Part shown: positions 15,823 through 24,710 of the stretch, one piece after another
Numbering within the stretch: position 1 is the stretch's first letter
Layout of the letters: the number at the start of each line of letters is the position of its first letter
Notes under the pieces: model-generated
The model's database searches: none
Seen by the model: the letters and a program-made list of their open reading frames with translations, nothing else
What the model was told of the DNA's origin: nothing
Assembly (NCBI GenBank): GCA_964400735.1
Contig: CAYNVQ010000001.1
Coordinates: 558,001-622,000, forward strand
Source of the DNA: CAYNVQ01 sp964400735
GTDB lineage: Bacteria > Acidobacteriota > Aminicenantia > Aminicenantales > Aminicenantaceae
Length of the DNA stretch: 64,000 nt
Direction: 5' to 3'
Position numbers and translations under genes: made by a program

Positions 15823-17199
15823 ATGAATAAAAAGACAGGAAAAGTTCTCATCGTCGACGACGATGAAGATATCCTTCAAGCTGCCCGGCTATTGCTCAAA
15901 CAACACGTTACCCTCGTTCACACGGAAAAGAGTCCTGAAGCGCTTCCTTCTCTACTTAAAAATGAGGCTTATGATGTCATTTTCTTGGATATGAACTTTG
16001 CCAAAGGTGCCACCAGCGGAAAAGAAGGATTTCTATGGTTGGACAAAATCCATGAAATCGACCCCAATATTGTGGTCGTTTTAATCACGGCCTTTGGGGA
16101 CGTGGACATGGCGGTCCGGGCTATTAAGGAAGGTGCAACGGATTTTATCCTCAAGCCATGGCAAAACGAAAGGCTTATCGCTACGCTCACTACTGCCATG
16201 AATTTGAGAAAGTCCAGAGCAGAGGCAACTCAACTCCGGTCCAAACAAAAGCAATTGAGCGCCGACCTCGATCAACCCTTTCACAATTTTATCGGGAAGA
16301 GCTCGGCCTTGGAAACCGTGTTTGATGCCATCAAAAAAGTCGCAAAGACCGACGCCAATGTTTTAATCTTAGGCGAGAATGGCACCGGAAAGGAATTGGT
16401 GGCCAGAGAGCTTCATCGTCAATCCTCACGTGCTGAGGAGGTCTTCATCAGCGTCGATATGGGCGCTTTGAGCGAAACTCTTTTTGAAAGCGAGCTGTTC
16501 GGCCACGTCAAGGGAGCCTTTACGGACGCAAGAGAAGATAGGGCTGGGCGGTTCGAGATCGCCTCAGGCGGAACGTTATTTCTGGATGAGATCGGGAATT
16601 TGCCTCTTACTCTCCAGGCCAAATTGCTGACCGTTATCGAGAACCGGAAGGTTATCCGTTTGGGCTCGAATAAGCCGGTTAACACCGATGTTCGTCTGAT
16701 CTGCGCCACAAACATGAATATTCACGAGATGGTGATCGACAACAAATTCCGACAGGATCTGCTCTATCGTGTCAATACCGTAGAAATCCGGATTCCGCCC
16801 CTTCGGGAACGAGTTGGAGACATTCAGCCTTTGGCGGACCATTTTCTCAAAATCTACTGTAAAAAATATCACAAGCCTTTAAGGAGGCTGAGTTCAGCGA
16901 CATTCAAAAGGTTGGAGAAATATCACTGGCCTGGCAATGTGAGAGAACTTCAGCATGCGATCGAACGGGCTGTCATCATGAGTGACTCCCAAGTGCTTCA
17001 ACCGACGGATTTCTTCTTCCCCTCGCAGGAAAAAAAAGGAGATTCTCTGGTTTTCGATGAATACAATTTGGAAGATATCGAGAAATTGGTCATTCATCGC
17101 GCTATAAGCAAACATGGAGGAAATATAACCCACGCCGCAGAGGAGCTGGGATTATCCAGAGCTTCACTTTATCGAAGATTGGAAAAATATGGTCTATAA
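15823..17199 (+). CDS. NtrC-family sigma-54-dependent response regulator
   Basis: 458 aa. Receiver domain 1-125 with acidic pocket 'VDDDED' and phospho-acceptor Asp in 'VIFLDMNF', then Thr in 'LITAFGD' and Lys in 'ILKPW'. The AAA+ domain at about 150-385 has Walker A 'GENGTGKE' and Walker B 'GGTLFLDEIGNL'. Its sigma-54 contact loop reads GAFTDA instead of the usual GAFTGA. The Fis-type HTH at the C-terminus ends 'AAEELGLSRASLYRRLEKYG'. Phosphorylated regulators of this class assemble as hexamers on distant sites and drive sigma-54 open-complex formation. The kinase gene overlaps its end by 11 bases. Divergent sigma-54 promoters point to the HlyD-ATPase operon as a target. Confidence 0.93.
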   Translation: MNKKTGKVLIVDDDEDILQAARLLLKQHVTLVHTEKSPEALPSLLKNEAYDVIFLDMNFAKGATSGKEGFLWLDKIHEIDPNIVVVLITAFGDVDMAVRAIKEGATDFILKPWQNERLIATLTTAMNLRKSRAEATQLRSKQKQLSADLDQPFHNFIGKSSALETVFDAIKKVAKTDANVLILGENGTGKELVARELHRQSSRAEEVFISVDMGALSETLFESELFGHVKGAFTDAREDRAGRFEIASGGTLFLDEIGNLPLTLQAKLLTVIENRKVIRLGSNKPVNTDVRLICATNMNIHEMVIDNKFRQDLLYRVNTVEIRIPPLRERVGDIQPLADHFLKIYCKKYHKPLRRLSSATFKRLEKYHWPGNVRELQHAIERAVIMSDSQVLQPTDFFFPSQEKKGDSLVFDEYNLEDIEKLVIHRAISKHGGNITHAAEELGLSRASLYRRLEKYGL

Positions 17200-18544
17200 A
17201 CGCTTCCGGACCAACTGTGTCATAAGGGTTTCAGTCCTTATGATTTCCACTTTTGGTTTTTTCTATATCTTACTCGAAACCTCATTGTATGCAGCGCTTT
17301 TCATTCTGGGAGTTTTCATTATCTACCAAGCCTATTCGTTGATTCACTATGTCGAAAAGACCAACCGTGACTTGACTCGTTTTTTCAGTTCTATCCGGTA
17401 CAGTGACTTTTCACAGACTTTCAAAGACGACGGACTTGGACCTTCCTTTGATGGATTAAGGAGAGCTTTTTCAGAAGTTATACAGGCCTTCCGCCAAACG
17501 AGGACAGAAAAAGAAGAACATTACCGGTATCTGCAAACAGTGGTTCAACACGTAGGAATAGGACTGATCGCCTTTCAGCCAAATGGGGACGTGGAACTAA
17601 TTAACAAGGCCGCCAAGCGTCTCTTGAACATTATCTCCCTCAAAAACATTAAATCACTTGAATCGTTCAGCAAACCTCTTGTCGACGCGCTTTTCAAACT
17701 TAGGCCGAGAGAGCGAGCCCTGGTCAAAGTTGAGGACCAAAACGAGCTACTTCATCTCGCTCTTTATGCTACCGAATTTCGATTGAGGGGGTATGATTTT
17801 TCTCTCGTCTCAATACAGAATATCCACAGCGAATTGGAAGAAAAGGAAATCGATGCTTGGCAAAAGCTCATCCGTGTGCTCACCCATGAGATCATGAACT
17901 CCATTACTCCCATCTCTTCTTTAGCTTCAACGATCAATGAACTGATCAAGGAGAGCTGTCAGATGCGTCTCCCTGAAGAAAACATAGATACGGAATCTTT
18001 ATCCGACATCCATGAGGCGGCTCAGACCATCCAAAAACGTAGCCAGGGGCTTCTCCACTTCGTGGATGCCTACAGAAATCTGACATTAATCCAGAAGCCT
18101 AACTTTCAGATTTTCCCTGTAAAGGAACTCTTCGACAGGGTGGAGAAACTTCTTCAGACGAATTTGAAGGAAAAAAACATTCGATTTGAGATAAAAATAG
18201 ATCCCCAAAGCTTGGAGCTTTCTGCCGATCCCGAACTCATCGAACAGGTATTGATCAATCTCCTGTTGAATGCCCTTCAAGCTTTGGAAAAACAAGCGAA
18301 TGCCTGGATTTGCCTGAATGCCTATCTGGACGGAAGAGGACGGACCAATATTCAGGTTAAAGACAACGGCCCTGGAATTCCAAGGGAAAATATGGAAAAG
18401 ATTTTTATTCCGTTTTACTCGACCAAAGAGGGAGGTTCAGGGATCGGGCTCAGCCTTTCCAGGCAGATCATGCGTCTTCACCGAGGCTCCATCACAGCCC
18501 ATTCCGAGCCAAAAAAGGAAACCATTTTCACCTTGAAATTTTAG
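17189..18544 (+). CDS. Sensor histidine kinase (NtrY-like) partner
   Basis: 451 aa. Two N-terminal membrane helices at about residues 10-52 with almost no periplasmic loop, a linker, a PAS-like domain (about 105-215, 'HVGIGLIAFQPNGDVELINK'), and a DHp helix with phospho-acceptor His233 in 'LTHEIMNSITPISSL'. The HATPase domain shows the N box 'LINLLLNALQAL', G1 'DNGPGIP' and G2 'GGSGIGLSLSRQI'. The short external loop suggests sensing within or at the membrane or through PAS rather than a periplasmic ligand. The 11-base overlap with the response regulator gene shows coupled translation. The stimulus is likely envelope stress or an efflux substrate, by context only. Confidence 0.9.
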   Translation: MVYKRFRTNCVIRVSVLMISTFGFFYILLETSLYAALFILGVFIIYQAYSLIHYVEKTNRDLTRFFSSIRYSDFSQTFKDDGLGPSFDGLRRAFSEVIQAFRQTRTEKEEHYRYLQTVVQHVGIGLIAFQPNGDVELINKAAKRLLNIISLKNIKSLESFSKPLVDALFKLRPRERALVKVEDQNELLHLALYATEFRLRGYDFSLVSIQNIHSELEEKEIDAWQKLIRVLTHEIMNSITPISSLASTINELIKESCQMRLPEENIDTESLSDIHEAAQTIQKRSQGLLHFVDAYRNLTLIQKPNFQIFPVKELFDRVEKLLQTNLKEKNIRFEIKIDPQSLELSADPELIEQVLINLLLNALQALEKQANAWICLNAYLDGRGRTNIQVKDNGPGIPRENMEKIFIPFYSTKEGGSGIGLSLSRQIMRLHRGSITAHSEPKKETIFTLKF

Positions 18545-18549
18545 AGCAC

Positions 18550-19947
18550 TTAAAGCTCCCATTCGTCCAGATAACGTGGGATGGTCACCTTCCATCTTTT
18601 TTTCTGTTGGATGAATTCCGCTAAACTGCGTGAAGCCTCCTTCTCTCCATGGGTGAGGAAGACACGGGCCGGAGCAGATTGAAAACCATTCAGCCATCGG
18701 ATAAGATCCTTCCTTCCTGCATGAGCCGAAAATCCGTGGATCTGGCAGATTCTGGCCTTTACGGGATAATTATGCCCCAATATTCTTACCTCGGGCTCGC
18801 CCTCTATAATTTGTCGACCTAAAGTCCCTTTTGCCTGATACCCTACGAAAAGAATGGTGGACTCAGGTCTGGTGATGTTTTGAACGAGATGATGTTTGAT
18901 GCGGCCTCCGGTGCACATCCCTGAACCGGCCATAATGATACAGGATCCTCTAATAGAATTAATCGATTTCGACTCGGTGGCGGTTCGCATCAATCTCAGG
19001 CCTGGAAAGTCAAAGGGCTGTTTATTTTGGCGAATAAGTTTCTTTACCTCGCCATCCAAATACTCTTGATATTCAGCAAAGACCTGCGTAACATCCACGG
19101 CCATGGGGCTATCCAGAAAAGTCATCAAAAAGGGAATCCTATCCTGTCGGATCAACCGACCCAAATGGAAAAGCAATTCTTGCGCCCGTTCGATGGCAAA
19201 GGTCGGAATAACGATATTCCCCCCCCTAGCCACGGTTTCATTGATTATCTGACTCAGGATTTCATCCACATCAGCGGGATCTTCGTGATCCCGGTCTCCA
19301 TAAGTCGTTTCCATAACGATGTAATCAGCACGGGCAAAAAGGGTCGGGTCTTGCATGAGAGGACGATTCCACTGGCCGATATCCCCGGAAAAAAGGATGG
19401 TTTCCTGCCGCCCCTTTTCTCTGAGGATCACCTCGACTATGGCTGCTCCCAGAATATGCCCCGCATCATGAAATCGAGCCTCCCCGTGACCATTCAAAGG
19501 AATAACCTGTTTATATGGCTTCTCCTTGACCAGAGGTAAAACTCTTTCGGCATCCTCAACCGTGTACAGGGGAATTTCAGGAAAAGGACCTTTTCTCCCT
19601 TCTTTTTTATGCCTTTTCTTTTTATAGGCCGCATCCTCTTCCTGAATTTCTGCAGAATCGAGAAGAACGACCGGAAGGAGGGACTTCGATGGAGGAGTAA
19701 GGTAAATGGGGCCGTTGAATCCGTCACGGACGAGTTTAGGAAGTAGACCTGAATGGTCAAGATGAACATGGGAAAGAAGCAGGGCTCCGATCGAGTCGGG
19801 AGAAACAGGAAAGGGTTCCCAATTTCGCGCCAAATAGTCCCTCTCCTGAAAAAGGCCGCAGTCGATGAGCACCCGAAGATTTTCCGATTCCAATAAGTAG
19901 CACGATCCGGTGACCTGCTGATTGGCTCCTATAAATTTCAATTTCAT
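18550..19947 (-). CDS. MBL-fold/beta-CASP ribonuclease-like metallohydrolase
   Basis: 465 aa. Zinc-binding metallo-beta-lactamase motif 'LSHVHLDHSG' near residue 60, further ligands in 'FHDAGHILGAA' and 'FSGDIGQWNRP', and the beta-CASP insert with motif A 'METTYGDRDH'. Motif B/C are 'GFSAHAGRKDL' and the final 'FLTHGEKEAS'. The family (YsiL/CPSF73-like) comprises RNA endonucleases and 5'-exonucleases acting in the cytoplasm. It is transcribed convergently with the kinase gene (five bases apart) and follows the small permease gene with no gap, implying one transcript. Exact RNA substrate unknown. Confidence 0.9.
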   Translation of the reverse strand: MKLKFIGANQQVTGSCYLLESENLRVLIDCGLFQERDYLARNWEPFPVSPDSIGALLLSHVHLDHSGLLPKLVRDGFNGPIYLTPPSKSLLPVVLLDSAEIQEEDAAYKKKRHKKEGRKGPFPEIPLYTVEDAERVLPLVKEKPYKQVIPLNGHGEARFHDAGHILGAAIVEVILREKGRQETILFSGDIGQWNRPLMQDPTLFARADYIVMETTYGDRDHEDPADVDEILSQIINETVARGGNIVIPTFAIERAQELLFHLGRLIRQDRIPFLMTFLDSPMAVDVTQVFAEYQEYLDGEVKKLIRQNKQPFDFPGLRLMRTATESKSINSIRGSCIIMAGSGMCTGGRIKHHLVQNITRPESTILFVGYQAKGTLGRQIIEGEPEVRILGHNYPVKARICQIHGFSAHAGRKDLIRWLNGFQSAPARVFLTHGEKEASRSLAEFIQQKKRWKVTIPRYLDEWEL

Positions 19948-20448
19948 CTATTTTGCTCCTGAAAAAAGCAGTTGCGCCATCAAACCAGCGAGAGGTGGGA
20001 AGAAGAAAGTACATGCCAGGCGCATATAGGTGAATTTCCAGCCCAGGATTCCTGTTTCCAAAGGCAGTCTGGCTACAGCCCAGAGAGACCAAGCCGTCAA
20101 AAAGGCCACCAATGTTCCGATCCCGGCTCCAGCCTTAAGGAGTCCGGCCACGACCGGAAGACTGACGTACGGTCTTCCGGGTGTCATCCTCCCGGCCAGT
20201 GTCCCGATGAAATTTCCCTTCAATCCCGACTCCTCCCCTATCCACTTGGATAATATCTCTTGAGGCAAAAGCACCTGAACCATGCCAGCCACAACGAAAG
20301 CAAAAATCAGGAGAGGAAGGATCTCCAGAATCATTTTCAGACTGGAGCGCAGTCCCTGTATGTGCTGACCCTCGCCTTTTGAATACCCCACCGCCAGAAA
20401 AACAAGGGCCAATATAGCCATGATGATGGTCGGAAGCAGCATGTTCAT
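19948..20448 (-). CDS. Half-size UPF0718/YraQ-type permease
   Basis: 166 aa with about four to five membrane helices ('LLPTIIMAILALVFLAVGYS', 'ILPLLIFAFVVAGMVQVLL'). The motif 'GRMTPGRPYVSLPVVAGLL' matches the gating region of the UPF0718/ArsP permeases, which export organic arsenicals or other small solutes. Full family members are about 300 residues with duplicated halves, so this protein is half-length and would have to pair or dimerise. ATG 20448 is chosen because AAAAGGAG precedes it; GTG at 20469 is in frame but lacks a site. Its stop abuts the RNase-like gene directly. Confidence 0.75.
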   Translation of the reverse strand: MNMLLPTIIMAILALVFLAVGYSKGEGQHIQGLRSSLKMILEILPLLIFAFVVAGMVQVLLPQEILSKWIGEESGLKGNFIGTLAGRMTPGRPYVSLPVVAGLLKAGAGIGTLVAFLTAWSLWAVARLPLETGILGWKFTYMRLACTFFFPPLAGLMAQLLFSGAK

Positions 20449-20478
20449 ATCTCTCCTTTTCTTATCCACTTTGTTGCC

Positions 20479-20943
20479 TCAGTTCCTGATCCTGGAGGTT
20501 ACCCATTCCTCCCAATTGGAATACCTGGGGAAATACAGAAAAAAGAATACGAAAGACATGGCTGTCAGCACATAAAAGTCTCTAAGATCGCCACGGAGAA
20601 AAAAGAGCACCAGGCCAAAAATTGCCGGTGCCTCGCAAAAAGCCGCTGTCAGGATGGATATCTTGTTGAGATGCGCGATCAGTGCCTCTATTTTAGTGCT
20701 TTTTAATCCCTTGGTCAGGGTTTTCCGGATCAAACGGATGATAAAGATTTGCGCCAGAGCGAGACCATAGAAAACATAACGAATCCAGGATAACTCATGA
20801 CTCTCCACTACTCTCTGGAAGTCCTTGAAATTTGCATGTAAGATTTCCACTACGACTACGTAGATCCCAAGGGACACCATGAAAGCGATATACATAATGG
20901 CAGACATCTGATGGGCCCTCTTCAAATCCTTCATGTATTCCAA
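20479..20943 (-). CDS. Four-helix membrane protein of unknown function
   Basis: 154 aa with four predicted membrane helices: 'AIMYIAFMVSLGIYVVVVEI', 'IRYVFYGLALAQIFIIRLI', 'ISILTAAFCEAPAIFGLVLF' and 'FYVLTAMSFVFFFLYFP'. No family is recognised with certainty. The third helix pattern with Cys-Glu-Ala-Pro resembles small rotor-like or solute-binding membrane proteins, but this is weak. The start is TTG 20943 (AGGA about eight bases upstream) or ATG 20934. It lies 30 bases upstream of the half-size permease on the same strand and may function with it. Confidence 0.65.
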   Translation of the reverse strand: MEYMKDLKRAHQMSAIMYIAFMVSLGIYVVVVEILHANFKDFQRVVESHELSWIRYVFYGLALAQIFIIRLIRKTLTKGLKSTKIEALIAHLNKISILTAAFCEAPAIFGLVLFFLRGDLRDFYVLTAMSFVFFFLYFPRYSNWEEWVTSRIRN

Positions 20944-21417
20944 ATAAATTTTCCTATTCGCTTCTTGAAAACCTTAGCCTCTTTTGACCACCGTATGTTG
21001 TCTTCACCACCTAGAAATCGAAATTTCGATTCATTATAAATAAATCTTTAGCAGGAAACAAACTTTTATATTCTTGATCTATTTCTTGCCGTATGGGGAT
21101 CTTTTTCCACGTGGTTCAACCTCTTAGGTATGTCCACCACGGACGCACCTGACCTATCGAATGTCTTTTTTCAACGAACGTTGCCCGTAGAGAATCGAAA
21201 AGAACCAATCTTTTAACGAATTGGTCGGGGCCCTCAGATTTCGCTTCTGACATGCCTGATGTCTTTTACCTTTAATCTTATCCACACTAAATGGAAGAGA
21301 ATCATTCAGAATAATTGAATTGAATAAAAAAGAAACGCCATGTGTATTATCTTTATATGGAGTGCTAAAAATTTGTTGTAAAATGTAAAATTAAAAAAGG
21401 ATTGAATAGGTGGCCAA
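20944..21417. other. Divergent intergenic region with 16-bp palindrome
   Basis: Non-coding stretch between the leftward membrane protein gene and the rightward hydrolase gene. It contains a perfect 16-bp palindrome, AATCGAAATTTCGATT, at 21016-21031, about 75 bases upstream of the leftward gene. A hairpin ACCAAT/ATTGGT lies near 21204-21225. The last 100 bases before 21418 are AT-rich with several TATTAT/TAAAAT blocks that could hold the hydrolase promoter, but no clear pair of hexamers stands out. Confidence 0.4.
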
Positions 21418-22767
21418 ATGAGAAATTACAGTCGTGAAATAACTTTGATCTTTTTTCTTGCCCTTCCCATTTTTGCTCTACCACAGCAAAAAAACATGGA
21501 TTTACTCACAGCGCGGGCTAAAGAATTTGTCCAGGCTCTCGAAAAAGGCCATTTTGGCGATTCGGTTAGATACTTCGACGAAACCATGGCCAAACTTGCC
21601 CCGCCCGAGAAAATGAAAGAAGTCTGGGAAGCTATTATCAAACAAGTCGGCCGCTTCAAAGAACAGAAGGGCATTCGAACAGAATCTATCTCACAATATG
21701 ATATCGTGTATGTGACATGTGAATTCGAAATGGCGAGTCTGGATATCAAAGTCGTTTTCAACAAAGACGGTCAAATCGCCGGGCAATTTTTTGTCCCTTC
21801 AAAACCTGATGCGGAATATTCCCCGCCGAATTATGTGGACAAAGATTCCTTCAAGGAAGAAGAGGTAAAGTTCGGCGTGGAAGGATGGCATTTACCTGGA
21901 ACATTGACCATTCCTCAAGGCAATGGCCCGTTTCCCGCCCTCGTCCTTGTGCATGGGTCTGGCCCCAATGATAGGGACGAATCTCTGGGGCCCAACAAAC
22001 CCTTCCGCGATCTCGCTTGGGGATTGGCCACTCGAAATATCGCCGTTCTTCGTTATGATAAACGGACTAAAGTCTATGGACAAAAGATGGTCTCAGATAA
22101 GGAGGCCAGGCTCACCGTTTATGAAGAAACCATTCAAGATGCACTGGCCGCAGCAAACCTTCTGCGGCAAAGGAATAAAATCGACGCTCAAAACATTTTC
22201 ATCCTGGGTCACAGTCTGGGAGGAGCCCTCATCCCAAGAATAGCCGGTCTTGATTCAAAATGCGCCGGCTTTATCGTGATGGCCGGACCGACAAGACCTC
22301 TGGAAGACCTATTTATAGACCAGATGGAGTATATCTATCTGCTGGATGGGAAACTATCGGAAGAGGAATCGGCAAGATTGGATGAAATCAAGGGATCTGT
22401 ACAGAAAATCAAACGTCTGGACCCTTCGGCCCCAAATCTTCCCAGGGAAAATATTCTCGGTGCATATCCCGAGTACTGGCTCGATCTCAAAGGCTATAAT
22501 CCTGCCGAGACAGCAAAAGCCATAACAAAGCCCCTTTTGATCCTTCAGGGAGACCGGGATTATCAGGTCACTTTGGAGGACTTTGATGGCTGGAAAGAAG
22601 CGCTCGGTTCAAGAGGGAATGTTATCTACAAGCTCTACCCCACAGACAACCATCTTTTTATCCCTGGACAGGGGAAATGCACGCCGGAAGAATACCTTAA
22701 GGTCGGTCATGTGGACGAAGCCGTTATTGCGGATATCGCCGGGTGGATCGACCAAAATAGGAAATGA
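21418..22767 (+). CDS. Secreted alpha/beta hydrolase with N-terminal DUF3887-like domain
   Basis: 449 aa. Signal peptide at about 1-22 ('LIFFLALPIFA'), then a DUF3887-like helical/beta domain (about 28-130) and an alpha/beta hydrolase domain. Oxyanion motif 'VLVHGSGPNDRDE', nucleophile elbow 'GHSLGG', acid in 'LQGDRDYQV' and His in 'DNHLF' make up an intact catalytic set. Family members are periplasmic or secreted esterases or peptidases acting on small substrates. AGGTGG precedes ATG 21418. It is monocistronic and convergent with the ABC ATPase gene three bases away. Confidence 0.88.
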   Translation: MRNYSREITLIFFLALPIFALPQQKNMDLLTARAKEFVQALEKGHFGDSVRYFDETMAKLAPPEKMKEVWEAIIKQVGRFKEQKGIRTESISQYDIVYVTCEFEMASLDIKVVFNKDGQIAGQFFVPSKPDAEYSPPNYVDKDSFKEEEVKFGVEGWHLPGTLTIPQGNGPFPALVLVHGSGPNDRDESLGPNKPFRDLAWGLATRNIAVLRYDKRTKVYGQKMVSDKEARLTVYEETIQDALAAANLLRQRNKIDAQNIFILGHSLGGALIPRIAGLDSKCAGFIVMAGPTRPLEDLFIDQMEYIYLLDGKLSEEESARLDEIKGSVQKIKRLDPSAPNLPRENILGAYPEYWLDLKGYNPAETAKAITKPLLILQGDRDYQVTLEDFDGWKEALGSRGNVIYKLYPTDNHLFIPGQGKCTPEEYLKVGHVDEAVIADIAGWIDQNRK

Positions 22768-22770
22768 ATC

Positions 22771-23439
22771 TCAGCCCCCATTTTCCAGCCGCCCGTCTAT
22801 CAGCCGTATAACCCTCTGGGCACGTTCGGATATACCAGGATTATGGGTAATGACAACGATGGTGTGTCCTTGGCGCCAAAGGTCTTCGAAAATAGCCAGG
22901 ATTTCATCTCCGGATTGGGTATCCAGATTCCCTGTCGGTTCATCGGCTAAGATCAGGCTCGGATTATTGGAAAGGGCACGAGCGATGGCCACCCGCTGCA
23001 TCTCGCCTCCAGAAAGTTCGTTCGGCTTGTGGTGAGCCCGTTTCGCCAGCCCGACTTTATCCAACAGGTCTAAGGTCCTCTTTTTCCTGGATTTGGTCTT
23101 TAAGCCTTTGAACAACATGGGCAGCTCAACATTTTCGAAGGCAGTGGCGTAAGGAAGAAGATTGAAATTCTGAAAGACGAATCCGATTTTCTCATTGCGG
23201 ATTTCAGCCAGCTGGTTGTGGTTAAGATTTTCGACGTTTTGATCCTCTAAATAATATTCTCCGGAGGTGGGGGTATCCAGGCATCCTATGATATTCATCA
23301 AGGTTGACTTTCCTGAACCTGAAGGCCCAATCAAACCGATGAATTCGTTCGACTTGACTTCTAGATCGATTTCTTTAAGGGCTTCGACTTTGATGTCACC
23401 TATCCCATAAATTTTGTTTATCTTGCTCAATCGAATCAT
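22771..23439 (-). CDS. ABC transporter ATPase, MacB/LolD type (second system)
   Basis: 222 aa. Walker A 'GPSGSGKSTLM', signature 'LSGGEMQRVAIARA', Walker B 'LILADEPTGNLDT' and switch 'VITHNPGISERA'. It is the last gene of a four-gene leftward operon: HlyD adaptor, permease, permease, ATPase. It should energise the two MacB-like permeases encoded immediately upstream (14 bases from the closer one). Confidence 0.92.
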   Translation of the reverse strand: MIRLSKINKIYGIGDIKVEALKEIDLEVKSNEFIGLIGPSGSGKSTLMNIIGCLDTPTSGEYYLEDQNVENLNHNQLAEIRNEKIGFVFQNFNLLPYATAFENVELPMLFKGLKTKSRKKRTLDLLDKVGLAKRAHHKPNELSGGEMQRVAIARALSNNPSLILADEPTGNLDTQSGDEILAIFEDLWRQGHTIVVITHNPGISERAQRVIRLIDGRLENGG

Positions 23440-23453
23440 CTTGTGTCTCCTTG

Positions 23454-24701
23454 CTACTCATACCTGAGAGCTTCCACAGGATTTTGGGATGCGGCCCTCC
23501 GTGCTGGAAAAAACCCAGCTAGAAATCCGATAATTCCGAGAATAATGGCTGTCAAGATCATAATCTGGGAAGAAATGACGGGATGGGCTAGCAAATCAGC
23601 CACGTCTCCCTCTAAAGGCATAGTGTTGAATAGGCTGACAATCAGAAAAGAGATCAAAATTCCAGCCGTGCCTCCGATGAAAGCGATCATCAACGCTTCC
23701 GAAACAAACTGGAGGAGCACATATCTTTTCTTGGCACCCAGGGCCATTTTAATACCGATCTCCTTGGTTCTTTTTTTAGCCGACACATACATGATATTGG
23801 CCACTCCTACTCCTGCCACAACCAAGGTCAACCCTCCGATAATTCCCATGAAGATTTGGATGCCCAGAAAAATCTTTTTGAATATTTCCTCATCCTCGAT
23901 GGTATCCCAAATCCTCAACGCCTGTGTATCCGATGGGTCGAATTTATATTTGGCAGCGAGGATCCTGTACACATCCTTTTTCACACCTGCCGCATTCGAG
24001 ATATCCTCCGGCATATAGATCAAGCGATAGATATATTCATCTCCGTAAATGGCTTGATAGGAAGAAAAGGGTATGGCGGCTTTCTCTGCGTCCGGCCCGT
24101 TATACATGCTGTTCTGAATCTTATCCTGCATGATACCTATGACAAGAAACGGTATGGCATTGATCATGATGGTTTTGCCGACCGGATCTTTGGCCTCGAA
24201 TAGCTTTTCTGCTATCTCGGTTCCCAGAAAAACGACTCTTTTTTTGTTCTTTAAATCGAGAGGATTGAGGAATCGTCCACCTTTCTGAGGGTAGTAAGTC
24301 CTCATCTCTTCAAAAGAAGGATAAACTCCGATAACTCTTTCGGTGAAGGTCTTTCGGTCATAGGTCAGAGTATTGGCGTATCTATCCCCTTCGGGGCTGA
24401 TATGCTTGATTCCTGGAATTCTGTTTTTAAGAAGCTCCACGTCTTCTTTGTGCAAAAGGATCTGGCGCCCTTTTCCCAATCCTCTATAGGGCTTGGAAGT
24501 CTGACCTCCTCTTACAATGACTATTCCTTCGCCCAGGCCGCGATTGGCGATCTTCATTTGCCGGTTCAATCCCTCTCCGAAGGCCAAGAGTATGACGATG
24601 GAGAAAGTCCCCCAGGCTAGGGCTAATATGGTCAGGGTGATTCTCTTCCTCTGCCTGCGGAGTTCTCTGCTGAACATCCTGAAAAGGTAAAATAATTTCA
24701 T
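23454..24701 (-). CDS. MacB-like ABC permease (second of pair)
   Basis: 415 aa with the four-helix MacB plan: N-terminal helix around residues 22-42 ('ITLTILALAWGTFSIVILLA'), a large periplasmic MacB core domain, and three C-terminal helices ('IFMGIIGGLTLVVAGVGVAN', 'ALMIAFIGGTAGILISFLI', 'ILTAIILGIIGFLAGFFPAR'). The conserved 'KRTKEIGIKMALGAKK' coupling region and final 'ASQNPVEALRYE' are present. Together with its neighbour it probably forms a heterodimeric pump. Nine bases separate it from the upstream permease gene. Confidence 0.9.
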   Translation of the reverse strand: MKLFYLFRMFSRELRRQRKRITLTILALAWGTFSIVILLAFGEGLNRQMKIANRGLGEGIVIVRGGQTSKPYRGLGKGRQILLHKEDVELLKNRIPGIKHISPEGDRYANTLTYDRKTFTERVIGVYPSFEEMRTYYPQKGGRFLNPLDLKNKKRVVFLGTEIAEKLFEAKDPVGKTIMINAIPFLVIGIMQDKIQNSMYNGPDAEKAAIPFSSYQAIYGDEYIYRLIYMPEDISNAAGVKKDVYRILAAKYKFDPSDTQALRIWDTIEDEEIFKKIFLGIQIFMGIIGGLTLVVAGVGVANIMYVSAKKRTKEIGIKMALGAKKRYVLLQFVSEALMIAFIGGTAGILISFLIVSLFNTMPLEGDVADLLAHPVISSQIMILTAIILGIIGFLAGFFPARRAASQNPVEALRYE

Positions 24702-24710
24702 TTTTTCCTT

